Positions 14,009-28,486 of a stretch of DNA of 64,000 nt are shown in pieces. Both the position numbers and the translations under genes were made by a program. Source of the stretch: Patagioenas fasciata (lineage: Eukaryota; Chordata; Aves; Columbiformes; Columbidae); the NCBI RefSeq assembly GCF_037038585.1, contig NC_092520.1:4662001-4726000 (forward strand), given 5' to 3'. Under the pieces are notes generated by a model. That model saw only the letters and a list, made by a program, of their open reading frames with translations. It had not been told where the DNA came from and made no database searches. Within the stretch, counting starts at the first letter, position 1. Every line of letters begins with the position of its first letter.

Positions 14009-14639
14009 AGGGCAGGGGGGAAATCAGTAAACACCAGGTGCAATTCAAACCGCCGGCAAGTTGCCCGCATTTTGTTCTGTTGGTAGTGTCAAACAAAAGT
14101 AGATCCTCCAACACATACATAAACCCTTAAGCAAATAATCCCTGCTGTGCGGATTTAAAGAAGGAAGCTTTGGAACAGGGTAATAGATTATTCTGCAACA
14201 ACTAGCTTGTTCCACCCAAATGAGATCAGCGTTAGTCCAGACACAGCCTGGCTGCAGTGAGATCCTTCTGGAACCTGGAATTTGCCTGCGTTACGTTCAC
14301 AAAAGAAAGTTGGGAGTTAACTGCTGAACAAAGACCAAAGCAGGAACAGTTTCTGTTTGGGTGGAAAAAGCAGTTCAACCGCTTTATGAATTTCACAAGC
14401 GGTAAGGGAAGAAGTTTCACTCAGCGAGAATTATTGGGTTGCAGAAAGGCAAAAGCAGTTTGCACTCCACAAGTGAGAAGTCTGGTTCCAAAGCCAAGAT
14501 CAGTTCTGGACTCCAGGGAGCTGCTTTTCCATAGGCTGGACTCAGAGGAACCACAATGGGTCACACTCTGAACAGATCCCACAACCACATGACGGTCCTA
14601 CAACCACACACCACCACCCTGCCAGCCTTCAAAGACTTC

Positions 14640-15222
14640 TTTGGCTGCATTAAAAGACGTGCGGCCAGCAGGTGGAGGGAGGGGATTCTGCCCCTCTGCC
14701 CCGCTCTGGTGAGACCCCCCTGCAGTGCTGGTCCAGCTCTGGGTCCTCAGCACAGGACACACATGGACCTGCTGGAGAGGGGCCAGAGGAGCCCCAGGAA
14801 TGATGCGAGGCTGGAACAGCTCTGCTGGGAGCACAGGCTGAGAGAGCTGGGGTGTTCAGCTGGAGAAGCTCCAAGGAGACCTTAGTGCAGCCTTTCTGTA
14901 CTTCAAAGGGGCCGATAAGAAAGATGAGGGCAGACTTTTGAGCAGGGCCCATTACAATAGGACAAGGGGTGATGGTTTTAAACTAAAGGAGGGAGATTCA
15001 GGTGAGACACAAGGAAGAAATTTTTTACAATTAAGATGGTGAGAGCCTGTCCCAGGTTGGCCAGAGAGGTGGTGGATGAACCATCCCTGCAGACATCCCA
15101 GGCCAGGCTGGACGGGGCTCTGAGCAACCTGAGCTGGTGAAGATGTCCCTGCTCATGGCAGGGGTGGCACTGGATGAGCCGTGAAGGTCCCTCTCAACCC
15201 AAACTATTCTATGATTCTTTGG
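14640..15222 (+). mobile_element. CR1 LINE 3' fragment (subfamily C)
   Basis: The fragment covers degenerate ORF2 C-terminus and a 3' UTR with the GGCAGGGGTGGCACTGGATG block, ending CTATTCTATGATTCTTTG, the typical CR1 terminal octamers. Confidence 0.87.
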
Positions 15223-17052
15223 CCACGCTACTGATGCTTAGCACCAGCTGGGAAGATTTGCAGCCCCGGGAATGCTGCTCTCACAGCTGCAGAGAGTTAA
15301 GAAAGGCAAATGCTGCCCACAGTTTTCTGAAGGCACCCAGCTGCAGCACGTTAGACTTTGCTGAAAGCAGAAGTTCCCCTAGCCTGCCAAGTCATAGCTG
15401 GTCTGCAGCTCCACCTTCTCCCCCACTTATTTGGTTCCTGGTTTCTTCACACTTGCTTTTAAACCAGAGAGCTGACAGTATTGCACAGCCTGTAAGGCTT
15501 TGGATGAGTCTTTGTACACAGGGAGCTTTGTAAGTGGTTTGACCCCAGCCCCGTTTCCTCCCAAGACAACTGCGCAATGGCATTTTAAATGACAGATTAG
15601 CATTTGAGGTGTCGATTTTAACGGTGGGATAGTTTTGGGGTTTGGGAGGGGTGGGGGGAAACGAGCTGTACATTTGTCTGGGTGTGTTCTGGCGCTGGCC
15701 CCGTGCGTCTCCCATCGCTCGTGCTTCAGCCTCATGCCATTCTCCAGTATAACACAGAGCAGAACGAAGCGACAGCTGGAGCGCCAGCCAGCAAGTGGTG
15801 CAAGCGACTATTCCCCCTTTCTAAGCAGTAGAAAAAAGTCTGAACTAAAACCCAACTGGTAATTTGGCAGCCGCTGCCGCGCACCTATCCTGCACAACAT
15901 GAAGATATTGAGGCCTCACTGTTGGGCTTTGCACATCGTAGCATCGGTGGTTGGTATTGAACCGGCACAACTAAAGTGTTTGAAACGGCTTAAGCAGAAG
16001 TGCCACATTTTGCATTGCGTTTGTGTTTATTTAACCGTGAGAAAGCACATTGCTGGGAAGATGTCAGGAATACGCTGCAAAAAGGGAAGGAGAAGGAAAA
16101 TGAGCATCGGCAGCTCTGTGCCTGCAGGAGCGGGCACCACATCTGCTGCTGTAACACCCCGGTTTACCCCACCGGGGTTTGAATAAAGATGAATTCAAAG
16201 ATCATCCCACCAACCAGGCCTCTTGGAGCTGCAGGAGGAGGAGATTGTCTCATTGCTGGGTCCCTCTTCCACCAAGGGAGGTGAGTAGGTGAGAATCGGT
16301 GCTTGGTACCTGCTGTCACAGGCACGGGATGAAGCGGGGAACAGGGTAAAGTTTACTGTATTGGGGAATGGATGCAACATCAGACAGAAGCTGAGTACAA
16401 GAGAACAGAGCGGCACGTGGCTCCAGGATGGAGAAAAAGAAGTGAGAAGAGGAAAACCCCGCCAGATTATATGTAGAGGTTGGTTGAGTGCTGGGGGAAT
16501 TAAAAAGAACATAAGCAAAAAAAAGACTATGAAAACATAAGAAAAAGCTCTGGATGTCAAGCATCCTCACTCTGTTTCACCAGTGCAAAACCCCAGGGCC
16601 ATCTGCTCACAGTTTCTTCAAATAAAGAGGGTATTTCAAAATCCCTCGATCGGAAAGGATCGAGCACAAGTGAATTACTGTTTTACCACAGAGCTAGAAG
16701 CACTGGCAGTACAAGCTCTTGTTTATCTTACATTATTCCCTGAATGAGCAAGTAACTGCTGAGAAGTTAAAAGTTGAACAAACAATACTGTTTTACGCTT
16801 ATTTGATAACTGCAACTTCATGTGGGCAAAGCCAACAGTTCACCCTTTCTTCTCCATCACTTGAGTCCCCAGACCTTCCTCCTCCTCAAGGTCTTCTGTT
16901 TGGAGTTACAAGAGCTATTTAATCTGTTTGGAGATGGGGGACGAGAGAAATTTTTCAACACACAAAACTGAGAGACTGGTTCTACGGAAGTTATACCCTC
17001 TAATAGCAACACTATCCTAGAGGGTGCCGAAAACCCCTTTTCCATTCCATCG

Positions 17053-17604
17053 CAGAATCACAGAATGTCAGGGATTGGAAGGGACCTGGAAAGCTCATCC
17101 AGTGCAATCCCCCCATGGAGCAGGAACACCCAGCTGAGGTTCCACAGGAAGGTGTCCAGGCGGGTTTGAATGTCTGCAGAGAAGGAGACTCCACAACCTC
17201 CCTGGGCAGCCTGGGCCAGGCTCTGCCACCCTCACCATGAAGAAGTTTCTTCTCAAATTTAAGTGGAACCTCTTGTGTGCCAGTTTGAACCCATTACCCC
17301 TTGTCCTATCACTGGTTGTCAATGAGAAGAGCCTGGCTCCATCCTCCTGACACTCACCCTTTACATATTGATAACCATTAATGAGGTCACCCCTCAGTCT
17401 CCTCTTCTCCAGCTCCACAGCCCCAGCTCCCTCAGCCTTTCCTCACACGGGAGATGCTCCACTCCCTTCAGCATCTTTGTTGCCCTGCGCTGGACTCTCT
17501 GCAGCAGTTCCCTGTCCTTCTGGAACTGAGGGGCCACAACTGGACACAATATTCCAGGTGTGGTCTCCCCAGGGCAGAGCAGAGGGGAAGGAGAATCTCT
17601 CTCG
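17053..17604 (-). mobile_element. CR1 LINE 3' fragment (subfamily A)
   Basis: The left end is the CR1 tail (CAGAATCACAGAATGTC). The body runs through the ORF2 C-terminus to the VQFW-equivalent region near 17.6 kb. It is near-identical by eye to the copies at 33.6, 50.0, 51.9 and 56.1 kb. Confidence 0.9.
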
Positions 17605-18869
17605 ACCTGCATATTTAAAGGGAAAACCAAAAACCTGCTTATATGAGTCCTCCCACTGTGACACAGAGACACAGTCCGTCCTCAAACTCAACATCATCAT
17701 TCTTTAAACTCGTGTTGACTTCAAAGTATGCGGATGAAACCCTGTCCTGACCGAATTCCACCCACCTCTCCAGGGCTCTACGGCACAGCTGAGCCCCAAG
17801 AGCACAAAGCAACAGCAAGTTGCTGTCTCCCTCACTGTAGCCTTGTTGACTGTGCAAATTCTCTTCTTCCTAAAATCATCTCCTGCCGATTCACATGTAA
17901 GAAGGCTTTAAACAAACCCCCCTTGTGCAGGCCCTGCTCAGGTTCAGCAATCGCTTCACCAGCCAGCGTAACATCAGCGCTAGGACACTGGAGTGAGTCA
18001 CTCAGCTCGGCGCAATCCATCCCGACAGGAATGCAAAGCGTCACCGGACCCGGTTACTCCCTTCTTCGCACCAGCACCACTCTGCTCTGCAGAGAAATTC
18101 ATCTTACGTTTCCACGGGATGATTAAGTGAACAGTGAAAGCAAGGAAACAGCACGTGTAACTTTTCAACTGCAGTCAGATGAGGGGATACGTTTTAGCTG
18201 CAGACACAATTATTCTCAACTACTATATTTATATTAAAATGCCAACACTCAAACCAAAGCCCACAGACACCACTAGGTGGGCACAGCCATGATGTAGGAC
18301 TATTATTTCTATTATTTTGGGAGTACTGAAAGTTCGGGTTGTTTCAGCACACAGTACTTATGAAAATACAAGTTTTATTACACACCGCAACCTATGACTG
18401 CCATAAGACAAGTTAAAGAGCCCTTCAAATGCTCCCTGTCCTTCCCCAGCAACTTTTGAAGCTCATTAGCTAAATTAGATTAGCCCAGCCTCAGCAGAGT
18501 CGAACAGCAGACCCGAAAAGCTCTCCTTTCATACCTAGAAAACACTTGTGCAGGCAGGAAGGAGAGATAGGCGACCACACACGAGGGGATGAGAGACTCG
18601 GGAAACCACCCGGCACCTCGAGACAGAGCAAACTGAGACGTTGAACAGAACACTGAGCCCGCAGGTGCCAACAGCAGCATCCCAGAGTACACAGACGTGC
18701 AAAGATCCGTGCGGGTCTGCTCACCTGTGTTAGGTATTAAAAGATAAGGCTCAAAATAACAAAGGTTATACCTGTAGCTTCTCTGTAATACAGGCACAAG
18801 CTCACGAGTAGTTCATCAAGCAGAGCAGGACCTCAACATATGTGGAACCTTCTGGCACTACTGTGTGTA

Positions 18870-18888
18870 CCACACACACACACACACA
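18870..18888. repeat. (CA)n short tract
   Basis: About nine CA units, followed by an A-rich stretch. Confidence 0.9.
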
Positions 18889-19504
18889 AAAATAATAAAA
18901 AAAAGAACAAACATCTTCTATTTATGTCATTTTTCCTTCTGGTAAACTGCATCGTTTCAAACCTGATGCTCCACATTGAACTAAAAGGTTCTAATGAGTT
19001 GGTTGTGTTTTCTTTGCCTTCCGTTGCAAGACAGGCAGATGACTGATTGCTAGAACAGAAAGCAATTAAAAACTCGGAGGAGCTGAAACCTACGCTACAA
19101 TAGATGCCATGAAGATAACTACGTCCAACGCATACTAATTGCTGGAGCCAACATGAAAACTCATAAAAGAGCCATCTATAATTCATGCAGTCTGGCAAGA
19201 CAGCAGCTGTAAGTTACTCGCTACAACTTACAGATGAATAAACTATATTAAACAAGAGATGGGGGAGGGAGATGCTCAGTGGCTGTTCCTCCCTCTCTGC
19301 CTCCTACCAAAAGGAAATCTCACGTTTTTCCAGGATGCTATTTTTCTGTTGTTGCCAGGGTGAAGAAAGGGTGCCTTGCCCACAAAAGAGTCTTTGCCTT
19401 CAACTGAGTTGATCCTGATTAGAAAAAGCATTTTACCGCTGCGCCAGTATCCCAGCAGCCTTCCGCCCCATGGCTGGAGTGAAAGTCTCCTTCCCACCAG
19501 CACA

Positions 19505-20216
19505 AGGCAAGTTGGGGAATGACCTATTAGAGAGTAGTGTAGGGGAAAGGGACCTGGGGGTCCTGGGGACAGCAGGATGAGCATGAGCCAGCACTGGGCC
19601 CTTGTGGCCAGGAAGGCCAATGGTACCTGGGGTGGGTTAGAAGGGGGTGGTCAGTAGGTCAGAGAGGTTCTCCTGCCCCTCTGCTCTGCCCTGGGGAGAC
19701 CACACCTGGAATATTGTGTCCAGTTGTGGCCCCTCAGTTCCAGAAGGACAGGGAACTGCTGGAGAGAGTCCAGCGCAGGGCAACAAAGATGCTGAAGGGA
19801 GTGGAGCATCTCCCGTGTGAGGAAAGGCTGAGGGAGCTGGGGCTCTGGAGCTTGAAGAAGAGGAGACTGAGGGGTGACCTCATTGATGTTTATAGATATA
19901 TAAAGGGTGACTGTCAGGAGGATGGAGCCAGGCTCTTCTCGGTGACAACCAATGATAGGACAAGGGGTAATGGGTACAAACTGGAACACAAGAGGTTCCA
20001 CTTAAATACGAGAAGAAACTGCTTCTCAGTGAGGGTGTCAGAGCCTGGCCCAGGCTGCCCAGGGAGGTTGTGGAGTCTCCTTCTCTGCAGACATTCAAAC
20101 CCGCCTGGACACCTTCCTGTGAAACCTCAGCTGGGTGTTCCTGCTCCATGGGGGGATTGCACTGGATGAGCTTTCCAGGTCCCTTTCAATCCCTGACATT
20201 CTGGGATTCTGTGATA
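19505..20216 (+). mobile_element. CR1 LINE 3' fragment (subfamily A), with 151-codon open ORF2 tail
   Basis: It includes an open frame of 151 codons (19714-20169) covering the ORF2 C-terminus, and ends GGGATTCTGTGAT. It forms a direct pair with the copy at 21696-22364. Confidence 0.9.
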
Positions 20217-21695
20217 TCTCTTCCTGGGCAGATATACGTGCTGAGCCATCATGCTGCACAGATACGCTCCTAAAGAAGAACAGACTAATTATAACCGCTC
20301 GATTCCTAGCAACCGAGCAGAGTTCTCTGTTTGCTCAAGTTCAGGAAACTTCTTTCTATTTTAAATAATCAAGGCCCAGCTTTTGCCAGGCTCCACAGTG
20401 CAGGTCCAAACGTGACCGTGGTGACACTAACCCAGACACGCAGAGGGTTTCAGTAGCTCTTGGGCAGGTCAAGCCCTTTCCACCACATTAGGCTTGAATC
20501 TAAAACTGCAGAGGCAACGCTGGCCTAATTTGCCACGCTTCAACTTCGCTTTGGTTGTTTTCATGAATACTCAGCGGTGTCAAACAATTATTTTGCAGTC
20601 AATGTCAGTTATGCCCAAGTACCTGGAGTACAGGATGAATTCACTTTAGCACTTGGGTCACTCATAGTTTTGGAGCTGCAGAGAGCAGCTCCAGCTGTTC
20701 GCATCCCCCAGCAGCTGCCTGCCGCTTTTGACCGAGCGCTTACCCCATTCTAACAGCGCCTTTAAACGGCCCAAGAGAAATAAACGGCATCCATATTAAA
20801 GAAAAAATCCACACTGAGACAGAAGGAACCAAGAGTATCATTTTTAAAACTTCTCAGCCCACAAATCATCCTCCTTATTTCCTCATTTCCACAAGTGCCG
20901 TCTCCCCTCCCCCAGCTACGTGCCTGGACAAGCAAGTTCTCCGTTGCAGATGTCAGTATGGGCTGCGTTTTCCAGCGCCGTACGGAGCAGCCTTGGCTCT
21001 GGTTCCACTTTTGCTCGCAGGAAGGCAAAGCTTCAACCTCACGAGTCGAAATAGTGGCTGGAGTCAGAGCTTGCTAAGCAGGGTGGGAAAAATAAAGGTC
21101 TCTTGTGTTAAAGCAAACCCAAAGCCCATATAAGCAGGTTTCCTGGAGGAAATCTGTGTTCCGGAGGAAATTACTAGATGCAGTATAAAGAAAATATGTT
21201 AACACACATTTAAACACCCCCTCGCTACTCTCCACCTAAGTCACTTGGCTCTAAGTCCGAACTGCACATTAGCAGCCACAGCAACTGAAAGCAGCCAAAT
21301 CATTAATCATCTTTCCATTCAAAAGTTTCCAATCCAGAAGACGAACACAGAGCCTGTGCTCAGAATTAAGCCCCGCTACCCCAAATAATTCTTTGTACAA
21401 TCTATTCGTGTTTTAAATACACATAGTTTATCTGCAAAAAGATAGCATCTACGCATGCGTCTTGCTAAACGCAAAGATTTGACATTTGCCATTTAGCAAT
21501 GGGGGTGGGAGGAAGATGTCAGAAAACTAGAACATCATAAGGCCAAGTCAACAACATCCCACGCGCACAGAGGACACCATAATGCAGCGGTTGGCAAAAA
21601 TCCACAGTATGTAAATAGCAGAAAGCTTGCATTAACCTGCAAAAAGTGAGTTTTTCTGAGGGGAAAAAGATGTCAAGAAAGAGACCTGCAAAGAG

Positions 21696-22364
21696 GAAAG
21701 GGACCTGGGGGTCCTGGTGGACAGCAGGATGACCATGGGCCAGCACTGGGCCCTTGTGGCCAGGAAGGCCAATGGTACCTGGGGTGGGTTAGAAGGGGGT
21801 GGTCAGTAGGTCAGAGAGGTTCTCCTGCCCCTCTACTCTGCCCTGGGGAGACCACACCTGGAATATTGTGTCCAGTTGTGGCCCCTCAGTTCCAGAAGGA
21901 CAGGGAACTGCTGGAGAGAGTCCAGCGCAGGGCAACAAAGATGCTGAAGGGAGTGGAGCATCTCCTGTGTGAGGAAAGGCTGAGGGAGCTGGGGCTCTGG
22001 AGCTTGGAGAAGAGGAGACTGAGGGGTGACCTCATTCATGTTTACAGATATAGAAAGGGTGAGTGTCAGGAGGATGGAGCCAGGCTCTTCTCGGTGACAA
22101 CCAATGATAGGACAAGGGGTAATGGGTACAAACTGGAACACAGGAGGTTCCACTTAAATATGAGAAGAAACTCCTTCTCAGTGAGGGTGTCAGAGCCTGG
22201 CCCAGGCTGCCCAGGGAGGTTGTGGAGTCTCCTTCTGTGCAGACATTCAAACCCGCCTGGACACCTTCCTGTGGAACCTCAGCTGGGTGTTCCTGCTCCA
22301 TGGGGGGATTGGACTGGATGAGCTTTCCAGGTCCCTTCCAATCCCTCACATTCTGGGATTCTGT
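21696..22364 (+). mobile_element. CR1 LINE 3' fragment (subfamily A), with 151-codon open ORF2 tail
   Basis: This copy is near-identical to the one 2.2 kb to its left, in the same orientation, and also has a 151-codon open frame (21866-22321). The different 5' truncation points show two separate insertions rather than a local duplication. Confidence 0.9.
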
Positions 22365-24831
22365 GAGGAAACTGATGTTCTTAAGAGTAAAACGCTGAGA
22401 AACTAAAGAGAAAGAAGACAACGCACAAGAGCATCGTTAGCAGACGAAGATATCTAAGATCCTCAATTAGACTGAGGGGGAAATGCCACAACAGTTCAGT
22501 GCTAATTGGAAACGCAAAAATTTATCACCAGAGTAGCGCTCGCTCCTGTGTACAGCTCCATTGTGCTCAGCACAGCTAATGACAGTAGGAAGCCCTGTAG
22601 TATTTATGTAATGACTGGCAAAGCTGTCGCATTCCCTTAATTGTGAGCCAGGATTTTCACACTGGCAGTAGTTTTCAATTAAAGGAAATCGCAAAGATTG
22701 CTTCAGTTGCATGTTGCTTCGTTAAAAGTTTTGGTTCTTCTGCAAAGCCGGGGAAAGAGGAAAAACGAATAATTTTCCCAAGACAGAATGAACTCTGCAT
22801 CAAACATGAGCTTTTTGTGGACAAACTGAGTTAAAAGACAGGGAAAGCATGGTCAGATACCCAGAAATGAAAGAGATAATTAGCCGTAAAGACAAATAAT
22901 CTGAGAATTGCATATAAATCTGCTTCGAGTTTGCAACGACTACTCCTGCCACTATGATACATTTAATGCTCTAAAAGCAGTTCACTTAAAAGGCAAATGA
23001 AATAGCCTAAGGTAGCTTAGGGTTTCCACCAAACTGAGCTTTCACAGTAGAGCATCAGCTCTGTGTTTATAATAATATACCACTGAAAAATGCCCTATTG
23101 GACCTAGTTTACAATCCCAGTACATAAAGAAGGAAGCAGAGCGAATGTACCATGTCTTGCGTTCCTAGACTTCCTTACTTACACAAATGGACTGCAGAGC
23201 ACTCACTAGTGCATTAAGAATAATCATCGTTTAAGTTAATGAGCAGCAGTTGGTGTTCAGGAGGTACCATCAGGCCTTTTATCACATCATTTACTCGGAA
23301 CCCAATCGTTCTTACTGTATGTCAGGAGAGAATAGAAAGCTCTATAGGACTGGTACAAAGGATCTGCTGTTTCTGCAATATATTAGACACAATTCTGCAT
23401 TAGCGCTCGGTTAAATAAAGCCCATGAGCCAAGTGAACTATTTTTATTCCACTGAATAAAAGCAAATATAAGAACATCACTTATTACAGTAGCAGGCCCA
23501 TTTTAAGGCACTAGGTAATTAGGAGTAGGAGTTAATAACAGGACCAGAAATAATAGGCAAGGTTTTCCGCAACATCTTTGCGCAAGTCTTTCTGGGACAT
23601 GGATCTTCTTATCCTGTGTTCTTGCTACAGTTACCTAAGCAGCTTTAAGTAGGACACGTGGCTCTTCACTGCTACCTGTTTAAACCTCATTCTCTCACAT
23701 GAACCAGAAGCATCGGCTGCAGTCACAAAACCCGACCCAGCGGAGATCGATCGAGCTCCCTGTCGGCATCGGCACAAGAAACTCGCTTCTTTCATTCCAA
23801 TTCCCACTGGGTGAGCATCTCCATCATAAAATTAGTAACAATACGAACTGCGAATCAGCAGAATTTGGATTTCACTGACGGATGGCCTGCCGGTACACAT
23901 GTTTTATTCATCTCAAGACTGCTTTGTCAGGTTGGTTGCATCTCCCCTCTGTACTTAAAATGTTAAAAATCATTTTATGGTCGCTACTGAGCAGCCAAGA
24001 AGCTCTATAGACAGTCTTGTACCTTTTCCAAGTGCAGCCAAAGCTCACCAGATTTCCAAAATGAAGACAATAACCAAAGACTGATGTTCCAGGAAGCCAT
24101 ACGAGTCCAGGTCTTTGGTATAACATTCCCTCCCATCACTGTAAGTCACCTTGCTGAAGTCCCACAGCTCCTTCCCATGAAGGTCATCAGCATGTGAATC
24201 AGCCTCCCTACGAGAGCACAGCATGCAGCAGATCAAGACACAGAGCTTTCTGATCATCCTTCCTTAATTCTAATAATTAAGATTTAAGGACGTTACCTAC
24301 CAACACCCTTGGGTAGAGGTTCCTGCTATTTACCCATAACCCTAAAGCATCCCAAATGCTCAGGCACTCAAACCAATTCTCATCTCAGCATCCACCCCAC
24401 TCTCTCTCCTACTGCAAATCCAAGGCAAGAGAGCGTAAAATCAGATATTTTAAATTCCGTAGGTAGCGCGCTACAATTTCACCTCTCACCTCCACGGTAA
24501 CAGCTGTTTGCTCTAAAACTCAAGATACAAACAAGGCCGTGAGTTTTGGAAACAGCACACAAGAAATCTCAGCGTTGGTCCCTGAGCATGCCCAGGAAGA
24601 ACATGTGCGGCTGCACTTCCCAAACCGATTTCGCCCCATCCACTTTATGGCATTTACACACTGCCTCACTCAAGTCCTCCCTCTTTTTACTGAAGCTCAT
24701 GTTTATACAGCCGCTGTGGCACAACCTGCATGAACTCCCCCTTTCCTGTTCTTACACACCTCACAGAGGGACGTGGGGAAGAGAAATATGCTGGTTGTGG
24801 GAAAAGAGATCCTGGAAGTCAATCCAGAGCA

Positions 24832-25076
24832 TAGAATCATGGAATGGAATGGCTTGGGTTGGAAGGGACCTTCAAAGCTTATCCAGTGCCACCCCTGCCA
24901 TGAGCAGGGACATCTTCACCAGCTCAGGTTGCTCAGAGCCCCGTCCAGCCTGGCCTGGGATGTCTCCAGGGATGGTTCATCCACCACCTCTCTGGCCAAC
25001 CTGGGCCAGGCTCTCACCACCCTCGGGGGCAACAATTTCTTCCTCTTATCCAGCCCGAATCTCCCCTCTTTTAGGC
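24832..25076 (-). mobile_element. CR1 3' end (subfamily C)
   Basis: The tail CATAGAATCATGGAATGG is at the left, followed by the CCACCCCTGCCATGAGCAGG block, like the copy at 14640-15222. Confidence 0.87.
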
Positions 25077-26440
25077 TTATGTGAACTGTCTCCTTTGCAA
25101 GTATAAGGTTGCTTCTTCTACTCTTTCTTTCCAGTCACTTCCTTTGAGCTGAATTTCCCTCCACTCCTGCTTATTCTCATACTCCCGGTATTTGCAGGTG
25201 CTGATTCACAGCCTCCCGAAATATGCACATTTGGCTGCTTTTATTTTTATAAAAAGCCACTTCAGGCTGGAAATAACTCTTATTTTTCTGTGAACACTCT
25301 TCAATGTATATCTAGTTTTATCTGAGGAACTTCAATATTCTACTTTAAGTAAAGCCTCAAAGTTGCATCAGTTTCTGTTGCTTGATTAACATACTATAAA
25401 ACAGACACCCAAATTTATGGCCTGCCATTGTCCAAAGTCCCTTTTAGCTTTAAAAGTAGAAGCTGGATTTCAGATTAATATACATTCTTTAAACTTCTAA
25501 CACAGTTTTTGAATTACATCCCCATAGGTGAAGCCTCCCCTGAGGGTTTCGATCCTTAATAAAATTTAAAACCCATAAAAACTTTATGCTTTTGTTGTGA
25601 TCAAGCTGAACGAAGATACCTCAAATAGAAGTGGTGAAATCCCAAATCGCAACTTTTTGAAACGGGTTCTCAAAAAGCAGACCTGAGCAAATCAGCTCAC
25701 GAGTCTGTCATTTTAATGTCTTATCAGCAGATGGTTTCTGTCTTAGATCCGAGATGATGTGATGTCTTCAGCCCCTGCTCTGCTGGCCCCACAACCTTCT
25801 CTCCCCCACAGAGCATCTCTATTCTGGCTATTTCCTTGGAGATTCATTAACTGCTCCTTCCTCAAAGCCCGAGATTATTGGCATTTTTCTCAGACTGCAT
25901 TTCTAAGCGTTTGAAAGACCTGTCAGGACAGAGAAACAAATAAATACAGAAAAATATCATCTCATCATCCTCTCTGTTACGACACCACAGGTAAAGAGAA
26001 GACCTAAGTTTTGGCTAATGTCTTTAAAGGCTGTTTTCTACCTCACATGCCTGTATACCATTTACATATCATTTCACACTCTCTCAATGTCAGCGTCCCC
26101 AGAGGGAGGCCGTGAATTAGAATATTAATACCTCTAATTTAGGAGGCAATTAGACCAATAACAACAAACCAGAGCTGAATGTATGCTCGAAACAATCTAG
26201 TTAGAATTCTATTTTAATGAAAAATCAGTCACATAATCCTATTATCCCAAGGATTGCTTTAGGCGCGGTTCCAATCCAGCACATCTTTTTTTAATCTTTT
26301 AGTTCCGCGCCTAGAAAGTGATTAAAAAAACACAGTGTAAACTACTAGAATGGTCCTTTTTGCACAGCACGTTCCTATCCCAATTGGAGAGCTCGGGAAG
26401 ATAGAGAAATAACTGTTCCAATGCCAGTCATTTGCTAAGA

Positions 26441-26482
26441 TGCTTAAAAAAAAAAAACCAAACCAAAAAAAAACCCAAAAAA
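26441..26482. repeat. A-rich simple sequence
   Basis: An A12 run followed by CCAAACC-type interruptions and further A runs; low-complexity sequence with no attached element. Confidence 0.85.
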
Positions 26483-26679
26483 CAAACCAGAATTGAAAAT
26501 TAATAAAATAAAAGCAGCATATATCGTAGGCCAAGAAATACAGTTTTCACATAATTTGGTATTACACACTGCCTAGTTACTTCCATAAGTGTGCATGCAC
26601 CAGATCTTGTTTCTACTAACTGGAATCTGTATTAATTTAAACAAATAAATAAACCACTCCCCCACCCCCAGAGGCATAT

Positions 26680-27323
26680 TGTCCAGGTTTTGTTAAAAAA
26701 CAAGTTTCTCTTTTAGTGAATTTGCCTGTCAGCTAAAGCTTCATATTAGCTGCATTTTCCTGGAGAACCAGACACGTGTTTTGGGAAACATAGCAATGGA
26801 ACGCGAAGTTATTGATAAGCATGGATGGACATCTCGCCAGAGGGAAAATGAGAAACAGGTGACCAAGAAAATGACCAACTGTGTATAACATCCCATTCAC
26901 GTGAATACTTCATATAAAAGTGGGAGATCACAAGGATCTCGTCCCTTTTTCCTTATGGTCGACATTAGGAGAGGACCTTGCTGGTCGTCCCTGCGAACTG
27001 AGGCCTAGTGACAGACTGAATCCAGCTCCGGGTGGCTGCAGAGTCCAGTCCAGGACTTCAGGTGCTGGCTCTGCAGTTGCTGAGACTTTCAAGATAGGTT
27101 TTGTATATTTTGTATTATTTTCTCTATTCTTATTAGTAGCATTAGTAAAACATTTTTAATTGTTCCAACTCTCTTCTCTCTGTCCTCCTTTCCCTCCCGA
27201 TCGTCTGTTCTTAGTGGGAAGGGGGGAGAGGGAAGGGCTGAAGGGTGAAGTAGGGGGAGGAGAAGGGGTTAACAATACATCTGCCAGGGTTTTATTGTCA
27301 CCCCGCAATCGAAACCCTCGACA
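26680..27323 (+). mobile_element. Solo LTR, same family, copy 3
   Basis: The element is 644 bp, begins TGTCCAGG, ends CTCGACA, and has a perfect 5-bp target-site duplication CATAT (26675-26679 and 27324-27328). An intact TATAAAAG lies at 26913-26920. There is no internal retroviral sequence. It sits in PAK1 intron 1, antisense to the gene. Confidence 0.9.
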
Positions 27324-28486
27324 CATATAAATAAGGTTGTTGCCCAAATCCACGCTGACCTCATGCATACAGGTCGTTCAGCCACTACCACTTGCTGTAT
27401 GGAAATACACTCAGAGATTCAGCGAGAAATGAAAATGAAGATACTTCTTGAGCCCATTTCCTCTCCCAAGACACTTGTGGGACAGAGGGCTGGTCAGCTC
27501 GGAAAGTTTAACCTTGATATTTCCCTTTGGGCTTGCACTGAAGAAATAGGAGATTCGAGGTGTTTCACTTCCAGAAACAGAAATCCTCCTCTTTAGACGT
27601 TTTATTGTACACAGAAGTCAGCAGTGGGTCCCCAGCCACGTCCTTCACCGTCCTTATTCTGCTGAGCCCTTGACTCTGCCAAACTCAAACTCCAAATGCC
27701 TCTGGCTTATTGGGAGGCCGAGAAGATGCCAACAGACAAAACTAACAAAGCTCCTGAATCACATGAGCTATCTTCAGGTTCTTTCTTTTCAGTATTTGAG
27801 TGTAGAAGTCCAAGGAAGTGGTGGATAGAAGCAGGTTTCACGCACCCTGATATTTAGCAATAAAAACCCACTTGCCTCTTGCACGACCCTCATACACCAC
27901 TGGGAAATACGGTGGGACAGTTTCAGTGTCAATAGTGCATGTGATTACGATGAAGCGGAAAGATTTTCCTTATTACAGGCTTTGTACAACCTTAAACTTT
28001 GAGAAAGTCTGTCTGAAGAGACAAAAGCTCACTCCTTGCTGCAAGGACAGAGTGTAGACCCAGAGCAGTCTCCATGAATACACAGAAGTGGTACCTGAGT
28101 GCTTCTTTCCCCTCCCCGCTCCCAGAAGAACAATAAGAACAATTTTGGATCTTCACACTCAAGAAGAAAATCATTACAAAGAAGGAAGGTCTTAGTTTAA
28201 CCTGGCAAATCTTCACGGTACATTCAGAAAGCCAGAACAACTTGGCTTCGCATGCGTGCGGGATCAAGGACGTCCAACCAACGCTGAACCGTCCCACAGA
28301 CCTGCAGGTTCAGGATCACGGTTGGGGCGCAGCGTGGTGGTCACTGGGGCCAAACCCCATCTCACCTACACACACAAACCCGGTGCAGAATACTGCGGTG
28401 TGAGGCCATAGGCAAGAGCACCTCTGAAAAGTGACTGATGCAGCCACGCGAGCATGGAGCTGGCAGAAGAGGTAATAGTTAGAATT

